Position numbers and translations under genes: made by a program | Shown here: in pieces, positions 13,625 through 18,917 of the stretch | Layout: every line of letters begins with the position of its first letter | Position numbering within the stretch: position 1 is the stretch's first letter | NCBI GenBank assembly: GCA_003140785.1 | Contig: PLKY01000105.1 | Coordinates: 21,051 to 39,967 of the forward strand | Direction: 5' to 3' | Length of the DNA stretch: 18,917 nucleotides | DNA from: Acidobacteriaceae bacterium | GTDB taxonomy: Bacteria > Acidobacteriota > Terriglobia > Terriglobales > Acidobacteriaceae | The notes under the pieces: generated by a model | Database searches by the model: none | What the model was told of the DNA's origin: nothing | Seen by the model: the letters and a program-made list of their open reading frames with translations, nothing else

Positions 13625-15046
13625 ATGAGCCAATCCATGAACCCGGCGGAGCTCGCCTACACCTACAGAGCAGGGAAACGCCAAGTCCGGCCAGCCCTCT
13701 GGATCGCCTGCATCGTACTTCTGTCCATCGCGGCGTTTGCGGCCATCACCGGCTCCGGCTTCCGCCACAGCCTTCACGCCGCCAGGCCCGTCGTCCCCTA
13801 TCCCCATGAACTCGCCCACGTCAGCTTCGCGGTCGCCGGGGATGTCATCCCTCACGAAGCCGTGCGTGCCGCCGCAGCCGCAGCGGGCGACGATGCCCAG
13901 GGCTGGACCGCCCTCCTCTCTGACGTCAGCGACGTCTTCCAATCCGCCGATTTCGGCTTCGTCAACATGGAAACCCCGGTCGCCCCCGCCCACTCGAAAG
14001 GCTCCAAGCCCTTCATGTTCGACGCGCCGGTCGCCCTGCCTCAAGCCCTCAAGGCCGGCGGCATCAAAATCGTCTCATTCGCCAACAACCACGTCATGGA
14101 TCAGGGCTGGCCCGGCTTCACCGAAACCCGCGAGCACCTCCGCGACACCGGCCTGCTCTTCGCCGGCACCGGCGACACGGCCGCCACAACCTTCCAGCCC
14201 GTATTCACTGAGGCCAACGGCATCAAGGTCGGCTGGCTCGGCATGACCCGCTGGCTCAACGGCAATCGCAACCCCGACAACCCCGATCAGCCTCACGTCA
14301 ACTTTTTTCCCTATCCCGGCGAGTCCGGAGGCGCTCCTGGAGCGGACGAAGCCCAGGTCCTCGCCGCCATCAAAGCCGCCCGCGCCCAATGCGACCTGCT
14401 CGTCGTCTCCATCCACTGGGGCATTGAATACGCGCCCGCACCACGCCCCGAGGACATCGACACCGCCCACAAAATGCTCGACGCGGGCGCTTCGATTATC
14501 GTCGGCCATCACCCCCACGTCCTCCAGCAGGTCGAAACCTATCGCACCGCCGACGGTCGCAACACCGTCATCTTTTATTCTCTCGGCAATTTTCTCTCCA
14601 ACCAGTCGCGCAGCTACGTCGACGGCCTCATGCCCGACAAGGACGGCGATCCGCGCGACTCGATGATCGGCCTCTTCTCCGCAATCCGCGAGGACTACGG
14701 TCCCGGCGGCTTTCGCGTCGAGCTCGGCCACGTCGGCATCCTTCCTGTCTGGGACGAAAACAATCGCAACGAAATCGCCGCTGGCAGAACCAAAACGCCC
14801 GTCATTCACCCCGTCCTGATCGATCGCGAAATGCCGCGACTCCAGGCCCGTCTCGATGAATTGTCAAAGATCACCGACCAGAACAAGGCGAACCCCACAG
14901 CTCCGGCTCTTACGCCCGATCAGCAGAAAGAATTCGTCGAACTCACAACCCAGTTCAAGCTACTCGACGATCGCCGCAAGCTCCTCCTCGCCCGCACCGG
15001 CGACGACTACGTCACCGACCCGCCCAAACTCTCAGCCAAGCCCTAG
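13625..15046 (+). CDS. CapA-family (PGA_cap) membrane-anchored protein
   Basis: The product belongs to the CapA family, with a metallophosphatase-like fold; the founding member is needed for poly-gamma-glutamate capsule formation in Bacillus. It has 473 aa and a single N-terminal membrane anchor (about residues 23-43), with the rest outside the cytoplasm. Family motifs are in order: FAVAGDV (Asp73), FGFVNMETPV (Asn114, Glu116), FANNHVMDQGW (Asn154 to His156), IHWGIEY (His264), IIVGHHPHVLQQVE (His295-His298) and YSLGNFLSNQ (Gly321-Asn322). No capB or capC partner is present, so capsule synthesis is not supported here and the substrate is unknown. The start is uncertain: a TTG at 13601 and an ATG at 13637 are in frame, and none has a good binding site. 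Confidence 0.88.
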   Translation: MSQSMNPAELAYTYRAGKRQVRPALWIACIVLLSIAAFAAITGSGFRHSLHAARPVVPYPHELAHVSFAVAGDVIPHEAVRAAAAAAGDDAQGWTALLSDVSDVFQSADFGFVNMETPVAPAHSKGSKPFMFDAPVALPQALKAGGIKIVSFANNHVMDQGWPGFTETREHLRDTGLLFAGTGDTAATTFQPVFTEANGIKVGWLGMTRWLNGNRNPDNPDQPHVNFFPYPGESGGAPGADEAQVLAAIKAARAQCDLLVVSIHWGIEYAPAPRPEDIDTAHKMLDAGASIIVGHHPHVLQQVETYRTADGRNTVIFYSLGNFLSNQSRSYVDGLMPDKDGDPRDSMIGLFSAIREDYGPGGFRVELGHVGILPVWDENNRNEIAAGRTKTPVIHPVLIDREMPRLQARLDELSKITDQNKANPTAPALTPDQQKEFVELTTQFKLLDDRRKLLLARTGDDYVTDPPKLSAKP

Positions 15047-15088
15047 ACGTCCGCACTCGTCTCAATCCCATTAGGAGAGGTCCTCCCT

Positions 15089-15561
15089 GTGAAGCCCACA
15101 CATCTCTTCGGCTCCGTCGCTCTTCTCGCGTCGCTCTGCCTCGCGACCCCGTCCCGTGCCGATTCAGCCAGCGATCGGCGGCCGTCGAAGCCACCGGCGC
15201 TGCAATCCGCGCCGCCTTCGCCGCCGGTAATGTCGCGGAGATCATGCGCGATCACCACCCCGATGCGCGCAAGGCCTTGTCGTTCACGAACGTCGAGGTC
15301 GGCGGCAAGGCGGTTGCCGCCGGCCTGCAGGACTCGCTTCGCCAATTCCACGTTGAGTTCGTCGAAAATAACGTCGAGAGCCTTCTCATTGAGGGCGATA
15401 CGGCCATCGAACAGACCGTCTTCGCGATGAAGGCGACTCCCCTTGCAGGCGGCCAGCCCTCGATCTTCCGCGGCCGCACTATGGTTGTCTATGTCCGTTA
15501 CAAGGACAGCCCCACCGGATGGGTGTCGATCCGCGAGCTGATTCAACCCGCCACGAATTGA
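15089..15561 (+). pseudogene. Frameshifted exported NTF2-like (SnoaL/DUF4440-type) protein
   Basis: A gene broken by a one-base shift. AGGAGAGG (15073-15080) lies 8 nt before a GTG at 15089 that opens a good signal peptide (MKPTHLFGSVALLASLCLA, then TPSRA). That frame then degenerates into Pro/Ser-rich sequence. From about 15178 a different frame, without its own start, encodes a coherent domain: AVEATGAAIRAAFAAGN, later FRGRTMVVYVRYKDSPTGW and IRELIQPA. This layout is typical of small NTF2-like proteins. Adding one base near 15175-15181 would join the two parts into about 157 aa. It may be a true pseudogene or a base missed in sequencing. Internal initiation at the ATG at 15244 would give 105 aa without signal or domain start. 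Confidence 0.72.
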
Positions 15562-15589
15562 CCGGCTCATCCAAGATGTGGAGACCCTG

Positions 15590-15979
15590 ATGGATTCTGC
15601 CCAATACCGAGTCACCGGCTGGATCAACGTCACAAGCTACGATCCAAAACCCTACGACGAAACCGGCAGCGCAACCCTCTCCGAAGTCCACGTCACACAG
15701 GACTTCACCGTCGGTCTAGTGGGAACAGGCTCTGCCCGTTTCCTCATGGTCACAACCTCCGAGGGCAGCGCCCACTTCACGGGGATGGAGCGCTTCATCG
15801 GCGCCCTCGCCGATTTCTCCGGCTCTTTCGTCCTGCGCAACACGGGCGTGCTCACAGACGGCCAAGTCACATCCGAATGGCTTATCATTCCTGGTTCGGG
15901 CTCAGGCGAACTCACCGGCCTCCGCGGCAGAGGGGGCACCGGCCCAAATGGCTACTTCCTCGATTACTGGTTTGAATAA
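15590..15979 (+). CDS. DUF3224-like protein
   Basis: This 129-aa protein resembles the DUF3224 family, whose members form small allene-oxide-cyclase-like barrels of unknown function. Supporting segments are FTGMERFIGALADFSGSFVLRN at about 60-81 and the terminal SGSGELTGLRGRGGTG at about 104-119. No signal peptide or membrane helix is seen. I start at the ATG at 15590 because GGAG lies 6 nt upstream. An in-frame GTG at 15578 would overlap that site. It follows the broken NTF2-like gene by 28 nt and is probably co-transcribed with it. It faces the toxin gene with only 9 nt between the stops; a 5-bp hairpin, CTGGC/GCCAG (15981-15997), straddles the gap. Confidence 0.8.
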   Translation: MDSAQYRVTGWINVTSYDPKPYDETGSATLSEVHVTQDFTVGLVGTGSARFLMVTTSEGSAHFTGMERFIGALADFSGSFVLRNTGVLTDGQVTSEWLIIPGSGSGELTGLRGRGGTGPNGYFLDYWFE

Positions 15980-15988
15980 TCTGGCAAT

Positions 15989-16411
15989 CTAAGCCAGCAA
16001 CTTGACTCGTTCCTGCCGAGCCGCTGTTACAAGATCCTTATCCAGCGTCGACAACGGCAGATGTTCGCGCATCGCAAGCGCAAGATAAGCGGCGTCGTAA
16101 ATCGAGAGTTTGTGCCTGCGTGCCATCTCGATCAACTGCAACTCCTCTTGCGGAAATCTGACTTCAATCGTGAACGCACTCAGATCGCGCAAAAACTGCT
16201 CCGCATCCGCTCGCTCGATGCGTCCCCGCCGCTCGTTCAGTACGAGAATGTTGCGGACCTCGTACCACCAGATCCCTGGCACAAGCGCCGAGCCCATTTG
16301 TATGCGAGTGAAAGCCAAATCTGCTTGAGGATGCACTTCGTCGCGCATCGCCCAGGTAATCACGACCGAAGCATCCAACACGAACCGCATCTCGGCCGGT
16401 GCGGGATTCAC
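15989..16411 (-). CDS. vapC: VapC-type PIN-domain toxin ribonuclease
   Basis: The toxin of a type II toxin-antitoxin pair; PIN-domain toxins cleave RNA, often tRNA or rRNA, with metal ions held by acidic residues. The 140-aa product has FVLDASV (Asp13), the WWYEVRN helix (Glu51), SIYDAAYLALA (Asp106) and STLDKDL (Asp124 and Asp126), so the active site looks complete. The GTG at 16411 overlaps the antitoxin stop as GTGA and has AAGG 6 nt upstream. An ATG at 16390 would start right at the conserved MRFVLDAS but has a weaker binding site. Overlap with the upstream antitoxin implies coupled translation and excess antitoxin. The RNA target is unknown. Confidence 0.92.
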   Translation of the reverse strand: MNPAPAEMRFVLDASVVITWAMRDEVHPQADLAFTRIQMGSALVPGIWWYEVRNILVLNERRGRIERADAEQFLRDLSAFTIEVRFPQEELQLIEMARRHKLSIYDAAYLALAMREHLPLSTLDKDLVTAARQERVKLLA

Positions 16412-16650
16412 ATCCGGCCTTCATCGCGAGCGGAAAGGATCTCCTCCAATGAAACCGGCTTTGTCCTCTTGCGAATCTCGCGAATGCTATCCATGGCCCG
16501 CTTTACGCGCTCCCGATCAATCGCCGCTTCAGGCTGAATCCGCGCCACCGTCTTGCCATGCCGCGTAATCAGCACGCTCTCGCCGCGCTCCACTTCATCC
16601 AGAATGCGAAGGAAATGCGTCTTAGCTTCCGATGCCTGATAAGTTTTCAT
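16408..16650 (-). CDS. vapB: Phd/YefM-type antitoxin of the VapBC pair
   Basis: An antitoxin of 80 aa that neutralises the adjacent PIN toxin and probably represses the operon. The N-terminal half is a Phd/YefM-type DNA-binding and dimer domain (MKTYQASEAKTHFLRILDEV, then GESVLITRHGKTVARI). The C-terminal half is charged and probably disordered until it wraps the toxin. A 7-bp inverted repeat begins 3 nt upstream of the ATG. The binding site upstream of the ATG is weak. Its reading frame ends inside the toxin start codon. Confidence 0.92.
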   Translation of the reverse strand: MKTYQASEAKTHFLRILDEVERGESVLITRHGKTVARIQPEAAIDRERVKRAMDSIREIRKRTKPVSLEEILSARDEGRM

Positions 16651-16652
16651 AA

Positions 16653-16683
16653 AATTGACCAGACAAACGACTAGTCAATTCTA
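16653..16683 (-). promoter_or_regulatory. Candidate vapBC operator and promoter
   Basis: AATTGAC (16653-16659) and GTCAATT (16674-16680) form a perfect 7-bp inverted repeat with a 14-nt spacer. GACTAGTC (16669-16676) is a palindrome overlapping one arm. On the minus strand TAGAAT (16683-16678) is a good -10 box, although no clear -35 is seen 17 nt upstream. The overlap of repeat and promoter directly before the antitoxin fits autoregulation. Confidence 0.55.
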
Positions 16684-16890
16684 TCAGATCGGCTTCCTGC
16701 GCGCATCGTCCTTGTTCGGCGCGGCGTCCGCCCGTTCCGCTTCCTGTTGCCTCACACGCCTTGTCCACGCAAGCCCCGGCCTCGACACTCCCAAACCGCG
16801 CCGCTCCATCTCGGACGACACGCCTGTGTAGCGGAAATACTCCCGCTGCGCCGCCGTAATCTTCATGCCAATCTCTGCAGCCGATTTCAT
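16684..16890 (-). CDS. Small hypothetical protein after ribE
   Basis: I do not recognise the family. The ATG at 16890 has GGAG 7 nt upstream and gives 68 aa; a GTG at 16917 in the same frame has no such site. The product is soluble, without cysteine or signal peptide. It begins MKSAAEIGMKITAAQREYF and becomes strongly charged after residue 45, with a basic, Arg-rich centre and tail. It lies 108 nt after the riboflavin synthase stop on the same strand, behind a heptamer repeat array, and ends 33 nt before the antitoxin start. It may be the last gene of the rib transcript. A role in riboflavin synthesis is not supported. Confidence 0.6.
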   Translation of the reverse strand: MKSAAEIGMKITAAQREYFRYTGVSSEMERRGLGVSRPGLAWTRRVRQQEAERADAAPNKDDARRKPI

Positions 16891-16932
16891 TGCGTGTCTC
16901 CGATCACGAGCCCGCAAAATCCAAGTTCTTTT

Positions 16933-16996
16933 CTCTGTTCACTGCTCACGGTCTCTCTGTGCACTGTTCGCTGCATACTGCACACTCTTCACTGTC
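16933..16996 (-). repeat. Nine degenerate heptamers in the ribE downstream spacer
   Basis: CTG, or a one-base variant, recurs on the plus strand at 16935, 16942, 16949, 16957, 16964, 16971, 16978, 16985 and 16992, a 7-nt phase with a single 8-nt step. The consensus unit is TCACTGT. In the mRNA this is a repeated ACAGTGA-type motif between the ribE stop and the start of the small gene. Confidence 0.75.
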
Positions 16997-16998
16997 CT

Positions 16999-17688
16999 TC
17001 AATACCCGTTCGCCACCAGCCATGCCTCAGTCAGCTCCACTTCCGGTTTCTTCTTCGCAGTCTGCATCTCCTGATACGCCAACTTCACCAGCACATCTGC
17101 CTCCACATTCACCGGCGCGCCCACGCGCAGCGTGTGCAGATTCGTCCGCCAATACGTCAGCGGCAAAATCGCAATTGAAATCTCATCGCCCTCAATCGCC
17201 GCAATCGTCAGGCTGATTCCCTCAATCGCGACCGACCCCTTGTGCACCATCCACTGCCGCACGCCTTCCGGCACACGCACCTTAAGCGTCCAGTCCGTTG
17301 TCTGCTCGTTAAACGCCGGGCTCGTTCTCGGAATCACCGGGTCCAGTGCGGTCATCACGCCTGCCCCATCCACGTGCCCCTGCACCACATGCCCGCCCAG
17401 CGGAGCCCCCGCCGGCGTCGGCAACTCCAGGTTCACCACCGAACCCGCACCAAGCCGCGACAAAGTCGTCCGCGCAATCGTCTCCGCCGCCAGGTCCGCC
17501 GAAAAGCGTGGTGGCACTGCACCCGCCTCAATCTCCAGCGCCGTCAGGCAGACTCCATTCACTGCCACGCTGTCGCCCGTCCGCAGCCGCGCCGCAATCG
17601 CAGGAGCCGCAATCGTCAGCCGCGCCGCACCCATCCCCTTCGTAAAGGAAATAATCTCGCCCGTCGTCTCAACAATTCCCGTAAACAT
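16999..17688 (-). CDS. ribE: Riboflavin synthase, alpha subunit type
   Basis: This enzyme makes riboflavin by dismutation of two molecules of 6,7-dimethyl-8-ribityllumazine. The 229-aa product starts with the signature MFTGIVE and contains two lumazine-binding halves: residues 1-97, with NGVCLTALEI at 44-53, and 98-200, with GGHVVQGHVDG at 98-108 and EGISLTIA at 156-163. The C-terminal 25 residues are lysine- and glutamate-rich. The ATG at 17688 follows the ribD stop by 4 nt. Lumazine synthase (ribH) and the GTP cyclohydrolase/DHBP synthase genes are not in the window. Confidence 0.96.
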   Translation of the reverse strand: MFTGIVETTGEIISFTKGMGAARLTIAAPAIAARLRTGDSVAVNGVCLTALEIEAGAVPPRFSADLAAETIARTTLSRLGAGSVVNLELPTPAGAPLGGHVVQGHVDGAGVMTALDPVIPRTSPAFNEQTTDWTLKVRVPEGVRQWMVHKGSVAIEGISLTIAAIEGDEISIAILPLTYWRTNLHTLRVGAPVNVEADVLVKLAYQEMQTAKKKPEVELTEAWLVANGY

Positions 17689-17692
17689 ACTC

Positions 17693-18850
17693 TTAGCCTA
17701 GCGCACCTCGACCGTCCTGCACTTCACCCCACGGATCCCGCAGATACGCACTCAAACACGCATCATTCCCAAACCTCGCCCGCACCACTCCCGTCATCGA
17801 TCGCTCCAACAATGAAGGCGGCCCAAATCCCGCGGCAAACGGCACAGCCCCGGCACCCAGCTCTTGCTCTGACTGGAACAGCACCGCCTTATCCACCAGC
17901 CCCGCCGTCAGAAACGCTCCATTCAGCTCCGAGCCACACTCCAGCAGCAGACTCAAAATCTTCCGCCGCCCCAGCGCATCCAGCACCGCCCCCAGATCCA
18001 GCCGCCCATCCTGCTCTGCCACTCGTTCAACCTCGACTCCCGCCGCCTCCAGCCCCGCCATCTTCTCCGCCGCAGCCCCCGTCCCACACAGCACCAGCAC
18101 ATCTCCCTGCGCCGATTGCACCAACTGCGAGTCCACCGGCGTCCGCAGCCGCGAATCCAGCACCACCCGCAGCAACGGCCGTCGCCGCGCTTTGCCGCTT
18201 CGGTCCGTCAGCAGCGGATCATCCGCCAGCACCGTCCCCACGCCAGTCAGCACCGCATCCGCCGCATGCCGCAGCACCTGCACCTGCGCCCGCGCCTCCA
18301 CCCCCGTAATCCAATGAATCTGTCGTGCCGCCCTTTGAGCCGCCGCCGGCGCCACCATCCCATCCGCCGACACGGCTGCCTTCAGCGTCACCAGCGGCCT
18401 CCCTGTTTGGATAAACCGTGCAAACGCGTCATTCACCGCACGCGCCTCGTCCTCACATACCCCGGCCACTACCTCAACACCGGCATTCCGCAGCCGAGCG
18501 ATCCCCTCCCCACTCACCAGCGGATTCGGATCCACAGTCGCCGCAACCACTCGCGCAACGCCCGCGGCAATCAGCGCCTCCGCACAAGGCCCCGTCCGCC
18601 CATGATGACTGCAAGGCTCCAGCGTAACGTACGCCGTCGCCCCACGCGCCAACTCCCCAGCTTGCTTCAGTGCAACAACCTCCGCGTGGTCGAACTGCTC
18701 GTAGAGATGTGCACCCTCGCCCACCACCACCCCATCGCGCACCACCACACACCCAACCTGCGGATTCGGCGACGTCAGCCCCACCGTAGCACGCGCCAAC
18801 TCCAGCGCCCGCCGCATGTGCAACTCGTCTTGTTTCGCGTCAATCTGCAC
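17693..18850 (-). CDS. ribD: Bifunctional riboflavin deaminase/reductase
   Basis: This enzyme performs the second and third steps of riboflavin synthesis: deamination of the pyrimidine ring and NADPH-dependent reduction of the ribosyl chain. The 385-aa product has an N-terminal deaminase (about 8-150) with zinc-site residues His55 and Glu57 (HAEV), Cys80 and Cys89 (LEPCSHHGRTGPC), and a C-terminal reductase (from about 156) with RPLVTLKAAVSADG, LTGVGTVLADDPLLTDR and LLLECGSELNGAFL. The GTG at 18850 is preferred over the ATG at 18817, because the first residues (QDELHMRRALELA) align with the start of known RibD proteins. Its ribosome binding site is weak. Only 67 nt lie upstream in the window and they show no FMN riboswitch. 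Confidence 0.96.
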   Translation of the reverse strand: MQIDAKQDELHMRRALELARATVGLTSPNPQVGCVVVRDGVVVGEGAHLYEQFDHAEVVALKQAGELARGATAYVTLEPCSHHGRTGPCAEALIAAGVARVVAATVDPNPLVSGEGIARLRNAGVEVVAGVCEDEARAVNDAFARFIQTGRPLVTLKAAVSADGMVAPAAAQRAARQIHWITGVEARAQVQVLRHAADAVLTGVGTVLADDPLLTDRSGKARRRPLLRVVLDSRLRTPVDSQLVQSAQGDVLVLCGTGAAAEKMAGLEAAGVEVERVAEQDGRLDLGAVLDALGRRKILSLLLECGSELNGAFLTAGLVDKAVLFQSEQELGAGAVPFAAGFGPPSLLERSMTGVVRARFGNDACLSAYLRDPWGEVQDGRGALG

Positions 18851-18891
18851 TCAGGCCAAGCATAGCCTCGCGCCACCCGCATCGCAAAGAC

Positions 18892-18917
18892 CTACCGCGA
18901 CGCCACCAGCTTGTGCA
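18892..18917 (-). CDS. Possible 3' end of the gene upstream of ribD
   Basis: On the minus strand the window edge reads through seven sense codons (HKLVASR) to a TAG at 18894-18892, followed by a 41-nt spacer to ribD. This would fit the end of a preceding gene in the same operon, but the stretch is too short to identify. Confidence 0.25.

Noticed and set aside
14075..14809. A 244-codon open frame on the minus strand opposite the capA-like gene
   Set aside because: The sense strand carries all CapA family motifs in order. The antisense frame has only Gly/Val/Asp-rich composition from codon bias.
16684..16998. A mobile element bringing in the toxin-antitoxin pair
   Set aside because: No transposase, integrase, tRNA gene, direct repeat or clear change in base composition flanks the pair.
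17242..18309. A 355-codon plus-strand frame across ribE and ribD
   Set aside because: It is Pro/Arg/His-rich and runs across two well-identified genes and their junction, so it is a GC-driven artefact.
18851..18917. FMN riboswitch upstream of ribD
   Set aside because: Only 67 nt are available. They show no conserved FMN-element segments and appear to include the end of another gene.

Overview
The window is high-GC, gene-dense bacterial DNA, most likely from an acidobacterium (Acidobacteriota, class Terriglobia or a relative). The main pointers are an exported protein with the acidobacterial VWFA-related domain, a large exported protein with SpoIVB/S55 peptidase motifs, and a type IV pilus/type II secretion assembly operon of the order and flavour common in that phylum. 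There is no rRNA, tRNA, CRISPR array, transposase or phage gene. The species cannot be named from the sequence alone.

Layout. Positions 13-2172 hold a small unknown protein (-), a receiver-only response regulator (+) and a zinc-dependent alcohol dehydrogenase (-); the last two converge on a GC-rich hairpin. Positions 2271-5505 hold a divergent pair of exported proteins: the S55 peptidase-like protein (-) and the VWFA-domain protein (+). A 15-bp perfect hairpin closes the latter, facing a small two-helix membrane protein (-). A 386-nt intergenic region follows with a CRP/FNR-like palindrome, a nested hairpin and a probable promoter, then an A-type iron-sulfur carrier gene (+) ending at a bidirectional terminator.

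Positions 6722-13459 are a seven-gene operon on the minus strand, in transcription order: inner-membrane platform (GspF/PilC), assembly ATPase (GspE/PilB), then PilM-, PilN-, PilO- and PilP-like proteins, then an unusual pilin-like protein. Together they would form the cytoplasmic motor and inner-membrane alignment complex of a type IV pilus or type II secretion machine. The secretin, the major pilin and the prepilin peptidase are not in the window.

Divergent from it, at 13625-15979 (+), lie a CapA-type membrane-anchored protein, a frameshifted exported NTF2-like gene and a DUF3224-like gene. Positions 15989-16650 (-) are a VapBC-type toxin-antitoxin pair behind an inverted-repeat operator. 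Positions 16684-18850 (-) carry ribD and ribE of riboflavin synthesis followed by a small unknown gene.

The most unusual pattern is that three intra-operon spacers (GspE to PilM, PilP to pilin, RibE to small gene) consist largely of degenerate 7- or 8-nt tandem repeats sharing the core CTGT. All lie in the same orientation relative to transcription, so the mRNA reads as a purine-rich ACAG-type repeat just before the next gene. Other points of interest are the reversed order of the S55 catalytic motifs, the missing metal-site motif in the VWFA protein, and a pilin-like protein without Glu5 and with a long Gly/Ser/Thr-rich insert. No clearly new multi-gene defence or biosynthetic system was found.
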